From Formosa haliotis (GTDB lineage Bacteria > Bacteroidota > Bacteroidia > Flavobacteriales > Flavobacteriaceae): DNA of 64,000 nt. Under the pieces are notes generated by a model that saw nothing but the letters and a program-made list of their open reading frames with translations, did no database searches and had not been told where the DNA came from. The position numbers and the translations under genes are program-made. Positions within the stretch are counted from its first letter, which is position 1; every line of letters starts with the position of its first letter. Below are positions 1-8,066 of this stretch, piece by piece. Location: the NCBI RefSeq assembly GCF_001685485.1, contig NZ_BDEL01000001.1, forward strand, positions 1,981,501-2,045,500. Direction: 5' to 3'.

Positions 1-3
1 ATC

Positions 4-33
4 TTTGCCCAAAATAGCAACCTTCTAATTTTG
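4..33 (+). promoter_or_regulatory. Bacteroidota-type promoter of the desaturase gene
   Basis: TTTG at 4-7 is followed after 18 bases by TAATTTTG at 26-33, matching the Bacteroidota -33/-7 consensus TTG-N17-23-TAnnTTTG. Transcription would begin near base 39, so the ATG at 55 is the usable start and the in-frame codon at 31 is not. Confidence 0.55.
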
Positions 34-54
34 TTGCTATTAAATAATTTATTT

Positions 55-1155
55 ATGACTAAACAAATGTTATCGTTTTCACGTACAGATTCTGCAAAAT
101 TTTTCAGAACACTAAACAAACGTGTTAACGAATATTTTAAAGAGAACAACATTAAACGTACAGGAAACTGGAAATTATGGCTAAAAACAATAATCATGTT
201 TACCATATTTTTAGCGCCTTACTTTTTAATTCTAACCTTAGATATTCCGCAATGGGCCCAACTTTTACTAACAATAGTTATGGGAATTGGAATGGCAGGA
301 GTTGGAATGAATGTTATGCACGACGGAAATCACGGAGCCTTTTCGGATAAAGAATGGGTAAACCGATTAATGGGTAGTAGTATTTATATTCTTGCAGGTA
401 ATGTATATAACTGGCAAGTACAACATAATGTATTACACCACACTTACACCAATATTCACGGCCATGATGAAGATTTAGAAGCTGGACGGATTTTAAGATT
501 CTCAAGACATTCTGAATGGAAATGGCATCATAAATTTCAACATTACTACTCCGTTTTACTTTACGGTTTATTAACTATTAATTGGGCCATTACTACCGAT
601 ATTAAACAAATGAGACGCTATATGAAGCGTAAACTATCGTATGGAAAATTCCCAAGTCCAGTATTAAATTGGAGTAAGCTAGTTATTTCAAAAATAATAT
701 ATGTTAGCATCTGGATTATAATTCCGATGGTCGTTTTAGACTTAGCTTGGTGGAAAATCTTACTTGGTTTTTTCATTATGCACTATACTGCCGGATTAAT
801 TTTAAGTGTTGTTTTTCAGTTAGCACATGTTATGGAAGATGCCGAAATGCCACTGCCTTCCGAGGATGGTACTATGAAAAACACTTGGGCTATTCACCAG
901 TTAAAAACTACTGTTAATTTTGGTGCTAAAAGCAGAATTATAAATTGGTATACTGGCGGATTAAACCACCAAGTAGAACATCATATTTTTCCACATATTA
1001 GTCATGTACATTACACCAAGATTTCTAAAATTGTAAAAGAAACGGCTAAAGAATTTAATTTACCATACAACGAATATAAAACTACTCGTAAAGCTATTGC
1101 AGCTCACTTTAACTATTTGCGTGAAATGGGTATGAAACCAGCTTTACAATCTTAA
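55..1155 (+). CDS. Fatty acid / acyl-CoA desaturase
   Basis: A 366-residue membrane-bound non-haem diiron desaturase that introduces a double bond into acyl chains at the cytoplasmic membrane. The three histidine boxes are visible: HDGNH at residues 89-93, HNVLHH at 124-129 and QVEHH near residue 300. Hydrophobic stretches lie around residues 44-62 and 69-88, with two more before the last box. The layout resembles the linoleoyl-CoA (front-end) desaturase branch but lacks a cytochrome b5 domain, so regioselectivity cannot be called. The start at 55 is chosen over the in-frame codon at 31 because a promoter sits at 4-33. An aminotransferase gene follows 20 bases later and is probably cotranscribed. 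Confidence 0.9.
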   Translation: MTKQMLSFSRTDSAKFFRTLNKRVNEYFKENNIKRTGNWKLWLKTIIMFTIFLAPYFLILTLDIPQWAQLLLTIVMGIGMAGVGMNVMHDGNHGAFSDKEWVNRLMGSSIYILAGNVYNWQVQHNVLHHTYTNIHGHDEDLEAGRILRFSRHSEWKWHHKFQHYYSVLLYGLLTINWAITTDIKQMRRYMKRKLSYGKFPSPVLNWSKLVISKIIYVSIWIIIPMVVLDLAWWKILLGFFIMHYTAGLILSVVFQLAHVMEDAEMPLPSEDGTMKNTWAIHQLKTTVNFGAKSRIINWYTGGLNHQVEHHIFPHISHVHYTKISKIVKETAKEFNLPYNEYKTTRKAIAAHFNYLREMGMKPALQS

Positions 1156-1175
1156 CTAACAGAATTAATTATTAC

Positions 1176-2366
1176 ATGAATCATCCACTTTCTGACAGAA
1201 TTACCAGCCTGCCTGCATCGGCTACATTAGCTATGGCGGCTAAAGCTCGTGAACTAAAAACACAAGGCATCGATATTATTGGATTAAGTTTGGGAGAACC
1301 AGATTTTAATACACCAGAATTCATTAAAGATGCTGCTATTAAAGCGATTAACGACAATTTTAACTCATACTCTCCTGTAGACGGATATGTAGAGTTAAAA
1401 GAAGCGATTATCACAAAATTTAAACGCGACAACAATTTAACGTATACACCTTCACAAATTGTGGTTTCTACTGGAGCTAAACAATCTATTGCTAATATTG
1501 CACAGGTTTTACTTAACCCAGGAGACGAAGTACTTTTACCTGCACCATACTGGGTAAGCTACTCGGCTATTGCGACTTTATGTGAAGCTACTTATAAAGA
1601 AATCCCTTCAACCATTGATAATGATTTCAAAATAACTCCAGAACAGTTAGAGGCTGCTATTACGCCTAAAACTAAAATGGTATTTTTTAATTCGCCAAAT
1701 AACCCAAGTGGAACTATTTATAGCGAAAGTGAATACCGTGCCCTTGCTGAAGTTTTAGAAAAACACCCTAACATTTTCGTTCTTTCTGATGAAATTTACG
1801 AACACATAAACTACGGCGAAAAACACTTTAGCTTTGCTGCCATTCCAAGTATGTACGACCGTACCATTACTGTTAACGGTGTTGCAAAAGCATTTGCCAT
1901 GACAGGATGGAGAATTGGTTATATTGGAGCCCCAGAATGGATCGCTAAAGCTTGTACAAAAATGCAAGGACAAATAACATCTGGAACGAACTGTATTGCA
2001 CAACAAGCAACCATTACAGCTTTAAACGAATCTCCTGAGCGCATTACCTATATGGTCGATGAATTTAAAGTGCGTCGTGATTTAATTCTAGATTTATTAA
2101 ACGATATCGAAGGATTCAAAACAAATGTTCCTGAAGGTGCGTTTTATGTTTTCCCAAATGTAGCAGATTTCTTTGGAAAAACTTTAAGAGGAAAAACAAT
2201 TAATAACGCTACAGACTTCTCGTTATACTTATTAGAAGAAGCTCACGTGGCTACTGTGACTGGCGAAGCGTTTGGAAACTCTGACTGTATTCGTATTTCT
2301 TATGCTGCTTCGCAAGAACAGATTAAAGAAGCTATGAAACGTATTAAAGCTGCTGTAACAGAATAA
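1176..2366 (+). CDS. aspC: Pyridoxal-phosphate aminotransferase, class I (aspartate aminotransferase type)
   Basis: A 396-residue fold-type I aminotransferase of the aspartate aminotransferase I-gamma kind, transferring the amino group between aspartate or a related amino acid and 2-oxoglutarate in the cytoplasm. Visible signatures are NSPNNPSG around residue 172, the PLP-ring aspartate in LSDEIYEH (D205), the Schiff-base lysine K238 in VAKAFAMTGWRIGY, and the carboxylate-binding arginine in CIRISYA near the C-terminus. Length is normal. It follows the desaturase by 20 bases and ends at a strong terminator at 2391. Family membership is certain; exact substrate range is inferred. Confidence 0.93.
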   Translation: MNHPLSDRITSLPASATLAMAAKARELKTQGIDIIGLSLGEPDFNTPEFIKDAAIKAINDNFNSYSPVDGYVELKEAIITKFKRDNNLTYTPSQIVVSTGAKQSIANIAQVLLNPGDEVLLPAPYWVSYSAIATLCEATYKEIPSTIDNDFKITPEQLEAAITPKTKMVFFNSPNNPSGTIYSESEYRALAEVLEKHPNIFVLSDEIYEHINYGEKHFSFAAIPSMYDRTITVNGVAKAFAMTGWRIGYIGAPEWIAKACTKMQGQITSGTNCIAQQATITALNESPERITYMVDEFKVRRDLILDLLNDIEGFKTNVPEGAFYVFPNVADFFGKTLRGKTINNATDFSLYLLEEAHVATVTGEAFGNSDCIRISYAASQEQIKEAMKRIKAAVTE

Positions 2367-2390
2367 GCTTTAAACTTATTATAAAACATG

Positions 2391-2424
2391 AAAAGCCACA
2401 TCTTAAACGATCGTGGCTTTTTTA
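2391..2424. terminator. Bidirectional hairpin terminator
   Basis: Arms AAAAGCCAC (2391-2399) and GTGGCTTTT (2413-2421) pair perfectly and are followed by T residues. It lies between the convergent aminotransferase gene and the small minus-strand gene, whose stop codon overlaps the T-run, so it probably serves both strands. Confidence 0.8.
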
Positions 2425-2694
2425 TGCAAAATAATAAAGTATACTAATTAAGAAAATTAAAAAGACAGACAAGACAACTATGCGTTTATTAAAAACATGA
2501 TTATTCTCTTTATGAAGTTTCCGCTTTAGCTTATTTAATTCGGAGGCATTAGCATTGGGGGTTTTAAACTCTAGAGGTTTCTTATCTGTTCCGAATCCAC
2601 CCATGGAGTCTTTTAACGATTTACGCTTTTTCAATAATTTCTTATTGTTTTTTAGCGACGTTATCATAGCTTGTGTAGCACCACCAAAACTCAT
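2422..2694 (-). CDS. Small hypothetical protein with one C-terminal membrane helix
   Basis: A 90-residue protein of unknown function. The first 65 residues are hydrophilic and very lysine-rich (for example LKNNKKLLKKRKSLKD), and residues 70-89 form one hydrophobic segment ending at the C-terminus, so it is probably a tail-anchored inner-membrane protein. I recognise no domain. It lies downstream of trkH on the same strand with a 107-base gap and could be read from the same transcript. The composition is typical of small conserved flavobacterial membrane proteins, which is inference only. Confidence 0.6.
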   Translation of the reverse strand: MSFGGATQAMITSLKNNKKLLKKRKSLKDSMGGFGTDKKPLEFKTPNANASELNKLKRKLHKENNHVFNKRIVVLSVFLIFLISILYYFA

Positions 2695-2801
2695 TTGTCT
2701 ATATTTTAATTAACAACCATTAATATAATGGAATTTAGCTAATAAAAATAATAATGAAAATAAGAAATACAGTTTGACCTCTCTAATTAAGGAGTATACT
2801 A

Positions 2802-4295
2802 TTACCTGTTTCTCCAGAAAAATGGGGTTAGTAAAACTAGAACAGTAAAGAGTTCTAAACGACCAATTAGCATTAAAAAGCTACACCACCATTTTCCAAT
2901 CCCTGGTAAGGCAGCGTAGTTTGTAACCGGACCAAAATTACCTAATGCAGGCCCAACATTCCCTAAACTTGACGCCGACAATCCAACTGCCGATTCGAAA
3001 TTAATACCGAGCATAGAAAACCCTAAAGCACCTACAATAAACGATAGCATATACAAGATAAAAAACGCCAAGATATTAAAAACAATATCTCCAGAAACCG
3101 ATTTGGTGTTATAACGAACGGGTAATACCGCGTTTGGATGAAGAGAACGTTTAAACTCCATAAATCCGTTTTTAATCGTAATTAAATGACGTACCACTTT
3201 TATACCTCCAGCCGTACTTCCTGCCGAGCCACCTAGAAACATGAGTCCGAAGAAAAAGACCACTAAAAAATGTGTCCATAACGTATAATCTGCAGACACA
3301 AATCCTGTTGTTGTAATAATAGAAAGTACTTGAAATAAACCATGTCTAAACGCACTTTCACCTTGCCCCCACACCATTGGATGCACAATAGTAGACATGT
3401 TTAAATCGGCTTTAAAATAAATAATTAAAGATACTATGGCCGTAAAAATAACTATAAACCAGCAATACAATTTAAACTCTTCATCTTTATAAATCTTAAT
3501 AAACTTCCCTTTAAATGCAAAGTAACTAAGTACAAAATTAGCCCCTGCAAAAAACATAAAGAGGATAATAATATATTGTATAATAGGTTGATGATTCCAA
3601 TACGCTACACTGGCATTTTTAGTAGAAAATCCTCCTGTAGAAAGCGTTGATAAAGCATGATTTATAGCATCGAAAAATGTCATTCCTGCTAACCAAAGCA
3701 GCAAGGTTTCCGCAACCGTGTACCCAAAGTAAATTAGCCACAACCGTTTTGCTGTGTCTGTAATCCGTGGATGCAATTTATCGGCACTTGGTCCAGGAGC
3801 TTCAGCCGCAAATAGCTGCATACCTCCTATACCAAGTAATGGAAGTATGGCTATAGCCAAAACAATAATTCCCATACCACCAATCCAATGCGTTAAACTA
3901 CGCCAAAACAAGACTCCATGCGGTATAATTTCGATATCATGTAAAATAGATGCTCCGGTTGTGGTGTATCCAGACATGGTTTCAAAAAAGGCGTCTGTAA
4001 AACTAGGAATACTATGGGTTAAAAGATAAGGTAAGGTTCCCGATAAGGTCATGACTAACCAGCCAAAAGTTACTATAATATAACCTTCACGCTTATTCAT
4101 TTCCTTTTTATGATCTTTAGTTGCAATCATAACAACCGCACCTAGCATCACAGGAATCATTCCGGAATAAAACAGTTTTATGGTAACTCCATCATCGTAT
4201 AAAAGACTAACTAAAGCCGACAGAAGCATAAACCCACCGTTGAACAACAACAGTAATCCTAAAAGATGAAAAATAATTTTAAAATTAAGTTTCAT
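2802..4295 (-). CDS. trkH: Potassium uptake transporter TrkH
   Basis: A 497-residue ion-conducting subunit of a Trk/Ktr potassium uptake system in the inner membrane. The four pore-loop repeats with their filter glycines are visible: SGYTTTGAS near residues 108-116, STLSTGGFST, IITTTGFVSA and SSLGNVGPALG. Many hydrophobic helices separate them and the N-terminus starts with one. Length is normal for TrkH. It begins 3 bases after the stop of trkA, so the two are translationally linked and form a two-gene potassium uptake unit. Confidence 0.95.
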   Translation of the reverse strand: MKLNFKIIFHLLGLLLLFNGGFMLLSALVSLLYDDGVTIKLFYSGMIPVMLGAVVMIATKDHKKEMNKREGYIIVTFGWLVMTLSGTLPYLLTHSIPSFTDAFFETMSGYTTTGASILHDIEIIPHGVLFWRSLTHWIGGMGIIVLAIAILPLLGIGGMQLFAAEAPGPSADKLHPRITDTAKRLWLIYFGYTVAETLLLWLAGMTFFDAINHALSTLSTGGFSTKNASVAYWNHQPIIQYIIILFMFFAGANFVLSYFAFKGKFIKIYKDEEFKLYCWFIVIFTAIVSLIIYFKADLNMSTIVHPMVWGQGESAFRHGLFQVLSIITTTGFVSADYTLWTHFLVVFFFGLMFLGGSAGSTAGGIKVVRHLITIKNGFMEFKRSLHPNAVLPVRYNTKSVSGDIVFNILAFFILYMLSFIVGALGFSMLGINFESAVGLSASSLGNVGPALGNFGPVTNYAALPGIGKWWCSFLMLIGRLELFTVLVLLTPFFWRNR

Positions 4296-4298
4296 AAG

Positions 4299-5648
4299 TT
4301 ATAGAAATATTTTTTCTACCTGCTTAATCGCTTGTGGTAAACAACAAACTACCACCCGATCACCTTCCGTAATTCTAAAATCTCCTAAGGCTATAATTCC
4401 GTTATCGTTTCTAATAATACCTCCTATAATTGCTGAACGAGGAAAATCTAATTCCTTAATTAGTTTATTACAGATTAACGATTTAGATTTTACCTTAAAC
4501 TCTAATAATTCGGCATGCATATTATTCAGTTTTGTCATTGCAATAACATCTCCTTTTCTAATATATCTAAAAATATTATTTGCAGCCAAAAGCTTTTTAT
4601 TAATCAACGTATCAATTCCGATAGATTGCGATAGTTCAAAATAATCCATGTTTTCTACCAGAGCAATGGTCTTTCTAACATTTTTAGATTTTGCAACTAA
4701 ACAGGACATAATATTGGTTTCAGAATTCCCTGTAACCGCAATAAAGGCATCCATATCGCTAAGGTTCTCCTCTTCTAATAAATCTACATTTCTCCCATCT
4801 CCATTAATCACCAAAACTTTAGGTAATTCATCGGCTACATCAAAAGCACGGTCTTTATTTTTTTCTATTAATTTTACACGCGTAGAAGAATTACTTAAAT
4901 CGCGAGCCGCTTTAAAACCGATTTTACTTCCACCTAAAATCATGACGTTTTTAACTTCGGTGTTCGCTTTTCCTGTAAGTTTACAAAGCTCTTCGGCACC
5001 ACCTTCCGAGGTGATAAAAACCACATTATCTCCCGCTCGAAAAACCGTATCTCCCCTTGGGATTATAGTATATTGTGTACCAAAACGCTGAATAGCAATT
5101 GGGACAAAATGAATTTCAGGTAAAATTTGGGCTGCTTCCTTAACAGTTTTTCCTACAAAACTTACAGATTTAGCAAGGTTTAACCCTACCATGGTTAAGG
5201 CCCCATCATCAAACTCATAACTATCTGTAAAGGCAGACTGATCGAGCAACAATTTAATTTCGGCAGCAGCTAAAGCTTCAGGAGAAATAAGTTCGTCTAT
5301 TCCAAATTTAGTAAATCCAACTTCTTCCTTATGATTAATAAATTCGGTATTAGATATTCTTGCAATCGTCTTTTTTGCTCCTAATTGCTTAGCTAAAACA
5401 CAAACCGTAATATTTGTAGTTTCAGAAGACGTTACCGCTATAACAAGATCGCTTTGAGACACTCTTGCATCCTTTAAAATAGAAATTGAAGTAGAATCGC
5501 CCTTAATAACTTTTATATCCAAATGCCTATCGGCATAAGTTAAACTGTCCTTATTAACATCTATTAAAGTTATTTCTTGAGCTTCGTAAGACAAAAGTTT
5601 TGCCAAATGAAACCCAACCTCACCAGCACCTGCAATGATAATTTTCAT
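4299..5648 (-). CDS. trkA: Trk system potassium uptake protein TrkA
   Basis: A 449-residue cytoplasmic NAD(H)-binding regulator that gates TrkH. It is a tandem RCK protein: the first Rossmann motif GAGEVG is at residues 6-11 and the second (MILGGSKIG) near residue 230, each followed by a TrkA-C-type lobe. The start is set at MKIIIAGAGEVG (5648). A 19-residue in-frame extension exists, but it would read across the promoter-like TATATTTG at 5674-5681 and has no counterpart in the family. trkH follows after 3 bases. Confidence 0.95.
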   Translation of the reverse strand: MKIIIAGAGEVGFHLAKLLSYEAQEITLIDVNKDSLTYADRHLDIKVIKGDSTSISILKDARVSQSDLVIAVTSSETTNITVCVLAKQLGAKKTIARISNTEFINHKEEVGFTKFGIDELISPEALAAAEIKLLLDQSAFTDSYEFDDGALTMVGLNLAKSVSFVGKTVKEAAQILPEIHFVPIAIQRFGTQYTIIPRGDTVFRAGDNVVFITSEGGAEELCKLTGKANTEVKNVMILGGSKIGFKAARDLSNSSTRVKLIEKNKDRAFDVADELPKVLVINGDGRNVDLLEEENLSDMDAFIAVTGNSETNIMSCLVAKSKNVRKTIALVENMDYFELSQSIGIDTLINKKLLAANNIFRYIRKGDVIAMTKLNNMHAELLEFKVKSKSLICNKLIKELDFPRSAIIGGIIRNDNGIIALGDFRITEGDRVVVCCLPQAIKQVEKIFL

Positions 5649-5673
5649 GTATGGAATTTCGTAAAAAGTACAA

Positions 5674-5681
5674 CAAATATA
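5674..5681 (-). promoter_or_regulatory. -7 element of the trkA-trkH promoter
   Basis: The minus strand reads TATATTTG, matching the Bacteroidota -7 box TAnnTTTG, about 25 bases ahead of the trkA ATG at 5648. No clear -33 TTG is visible, so this is a moderate call. Confidence 0.45.
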
Positions 5682-5748
5682 AGGGAATTTATAATTTATG
5701 TCCACTTTTACATTTAATATAATTATTTGTTTCCAAGTTTCTTAATAC

Positions 5749-6513
5749 ATGGCGAATAACTTATATTTGCTGAAAATTTTAGGTTTGACAAAAGTAAATC
5801 CCTACAAAGACAGCGACTTAGGTAAAAAAGAGCAAGTCACAAAAATGTTTGATACTATTTCTGGCACTTACGACGATTTAAATCGGGTAATCTCTTTTGG
5901 TATTGATATAAAATGGCGTAAAAAAGTGGTTGAACTTGTTAAAAACACCAACCCCAACTCTATTTTAGATATTGCTACAGGAACTGGCGATCTGGCCATT
6001 AATTTAGCTGAAACTCAGGCCGAAAAAATAGTAGGATTAGATATTAGTCCTGGTATGCTAGAGGTTGGAAAACAAAAAGTAAAAGCTAAAAATCTGGAAG
6101 GTACTATTGAAATGATTTTAGGAGATTCTGAAAACATGCCCTTTGCTGATAACACTTTTGATGCTATAACAGTGGCCTTTGGGGTACGGAATTTTGAAAC
6201 TTTAGAAAAAGGTTTATCCGAAATTCTACGCGTGTTAAAACCTAACGGAATTTTTGTTATTTTAGAAACCTCGGTTCCAATAAAAACACCTTATAAACAA
6301 GGCTACAAAATGTATTCTACTTATATGTTACCCATTATAGGAAAACTATTTTCTAAAGACAAAAGTGCTTATAAATATTTAAGCGATTCGGCTGCTGTTT
6401 TTCCTCATGGAGAAGCTTTGAACAATATTTTAAGAAAAATTGGGTTTATTAATGTTAAAGATTTTCCACAAACATTTGGAGTCGCTACCATTTATACATC
6501 ATCTAAAGAGTAA
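5749..6513 (+). CDS. ubiE: Demethylmenaquinone methyltransferase UbiE/MenG
   Basis: A 254-residue SAM-dependent methyltransferase catalysing the last step of menaquinone synthesis, demethylmenaquinone to menaquinone. Visible motifs are the family N-terminal block [20 protein letters not shown] motif [11 protein letters not shown], and [12 protein letters not shown] followed by LRVLKPNG. As in other Bacteroidota, menaquinone is presumably the respiratory quinone. It is divergent from trkA. The next gene, porT, starts one base after its stop, so they are cotranscribed. Confidence 0.93.
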   Translation: MANNLYLLKILGLTKVNPYKDSDLGKKEQVTKMFDTISGTYDDLNRVISFGIDIKWRKKVVELVKNTNPNSILDIATGTGDLAINLAETQAEKIVGLDISPGMLEVGKQKVKAKNLEGTIEMILGDSENMPFADNTFDAITVAFGVRNFETLEKGLSEILRVLKPNGIFVILETSVPIKTPYKQGYKMYSTYMLPIIGKLFSKDKSAYKYLSDSAAVFPHGEALNNILRKIGFINVKDFPQTFGVATIYTSSKE

Positions 6514-6514
6514 T

Positions 6515-7243
6515 ATGAAAAAACTAGTTGTAATTGTATTTTTTATTCTGATTTCGCAATCGAGTTTTGCCCAATTATTTAGCCGAGAACGCATTTTAAA
6601 TAACGAAAATTTTGATAAAGACAGATTTAGTTATGGCTACTTTTTGGGGTTTAACAGTTATGATTTTAATTTCGATTATAAAGCCGATGCTCCTAACGAA
6701 GAAATTCAAGTTGAAACAAGTTTAGGGTTTAATGTTGGGCTTCTAGGGAACCTAAGAATTAATGATTATTTCGATTTGCGTTTCGAGCCCGGATTGTATA
6801 TTACAAATAGGAAATTACATTATTCTGAAAGTTATTTCCCCGATGATTTTACTCCGACCGATGCGGATTTGATTAGAGAAGTTAAATCTACATATATTCA
6901 CTTTCCGCTTTTAGTTAAATTCTCGGCGAAACGACTAAATAACTTTAAACCCTTTGTAGTAGCCGGAGCTTCCATGTCGTTAAACTTAAACAGTAACGAA
7001 AACACACCAGGTGGTAATCACTCTGGACATTTTAGAATGGTAAAAAACACCTATTACTATGAAATTGGTGCCGGAATCGATTTTTATTTACGTTACTTTA
7101 AGTTCACCCCATCCATTCGCGGCGTATTTGCTATCAATGACGAATTAGTTCGCGACGATCCTGCAGAAGGTCCTAGTCCATGGACCGACAATATTGAGAG
7201 CATGAAAACACGTGGTATTTTTGTAAACTTTACGTTTCAATAG
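6515..7243 (+). CDS. porT: PorT-family outer-membrane protein, type IX secretion
   Basis: A 242-residue outer-membrane beta-barrel protein of the PorT/SprT kind, needed in Bacteroidota for type IX secretion. It has a cleavable signal peptide (MKKLVVIVFFILISQSSFAQ) and then alternating beta strands with conserved features such as LGFNVGLLGNLRI, the FDLRFEPGLYI strand and the ending GIFVNFTFQ. The start is the ATG at 6515, one base after ubiE; a longer in-frame reading inside ubiE lacks a signal peptide at its end. The ubiE-porT pairing is familiar from flavobacteria. The window also contains a T9SS cargo protein (57489-59810). Confidence 0.85.
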   Translation: MKKLVVIVFFILISQSSFAQLFSRERILNNENFDKDRFSYGYFLGFNSYDFNFDYKADAPNEEIQVETSLGFNVGLLGNLRINDYFDLRFEPGLYITNRKLHYSESYFPDDFTPTDADLIREVKSTYIHFPLLVKFSAKRLNNFKPFVVAGASMSLNLNSNENTPGGNHSGHFRMVKNTYYYEIGAGIDFYLRYFKFTPSIRGVFAINDELVRDDPAEGPSPWTDNIESMKTRGIFVNFTFQ

Positions 7244-7961
7244 TTCGTCGTTTAAATTCGCTTAACAATATTGAAGTTGCTGTAGCAACATTTAAACTTT
7301 CGGTAGCTTTTAAATCTCCAAATCTCGGGATTGCTATTTTTTCAGTTATTAAAGCTTCTATTGGGGTTGAGATTCCGTTAGCCTCATTTCCCATTACCAA
7401 AATACCAGAATTAGGTAAGGTGTGTGTGTATACATTTTCACCGTCCATAAAAGCACCAAAAATAGGAACTTCAGCTTCTTTTAAGAAATATTCTAAATCT
7501 AGATAACTTATATTTACACGTGTTATAGACCCCATCGTAGCTTGTACTACTTTTGGATTAAAACAATCTACAGTTCCTTTATTGCAAATTAAATCCCGGA
7601 TACCAAACCAATCGCACAATCGGATAATGGTTCCTAGATTACCAGGATCCCGAACATCGTCTAATGCCACACATAGTTGTGAAAGATCTATAGCTTTTGC
7701 CTTAGGGATTTCGAAAACAGCCAGTGCCTGATTGGGAGTTGTTAAAAAGCTAATTCGTTTTAAATCGGCTTCAGAAATTAGCGTTTCTAAAGTACTTTCA
7801 ATATTAAAACTTTCTGTAGTATATAAATGTTGTAGTTTTAGGTCGGATTGCAACAATTCTTTAATTGTTTTTATCCCTTCTGCTACAAACAAATTCGACT
7901 CTACTCTATGCTTTTTAAGCTTTAATTTATTAATTAATTTTATTTGATTTTTTGATAACAT
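7230..7961 (-). CDS. TrmH/SpoU-family RNA 2'-O-methyltransferase
   Basis: A 243-residue SPOUT-class methyltransferase that methylates a ribose in rRNA or tRNA. An N-terminal substrate-binding domain of about 90 residues precedes the SpoU domain with LDDVRDPGNLGTIIRL (motif 1), LVMGNEANGIS (motif 2) and IPRFGDLKATESLNVATATSILL (motif 3), which form the SAM-binding trefoil knot. Its 3' end overlaps the convergent porT by 14 bases. The target nucleotide cannot be predicted. It is divergent from the BamA-like gene with a 105-base gap. Confidence 0.9.
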   Translation of the reverse strand: MLSKNQIKLINKLKLKKHRVESNLFVAEGIKTIKELLQSDLKLQHLYTTESFNIESTLETLISEADLKRISFLTTPNQALAVFEIPKAKAIDLSQLCVALDDVRDPGNLGTIIRLCDWFGIRDLICNKGTVDCFNPKVVQATMGSITRVNISYLDLEYFLKEAEVPIFGAFMDGENVYTHTLPNSGILVMGNEANGISTPIEALITEKIAIPRFGDLKATESLNVATATSILLSEFKRRTIET

Positions 7962-7979
7962 TCAAATAATGTATTTTTG
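7951..7979 (+). promoter_or_regulatory. Promoter of the lipidated BamA/TamA-like gene
   Basis: TTTG at 7951-7954, 17 bases, then TATTTTTG at 7972-7979 match the Bacteroidota promoter consensus. The box lies about 88 bases ahead of the TTG start of the gene at 8067 and partly inside the 5' end of the divergent methyltransferase gene. Confidence 0.5.
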
Positions 7980-8066
7980 ATTTTAAAAGCGACCTTTTAC
8001 GTTTGCTTTAATACGATTGCAACCATAACCCAAGACTTTTAAACGTTTTTAATTCCTAAAATATAC

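Noticed and set aside
4648..5091. Plus-strand 147-residue ORF
   Set aside because: It is antisense to trkA, rich in Ser and Leu as expected from the complement of a coding frame, and has no start signals.
6440..6514. Longer N-terminus for PorT
   Set aside because: The extension overlaps ubiE in another frame and would bury the signal peptide; the ATG at 6515 gives a standard one.
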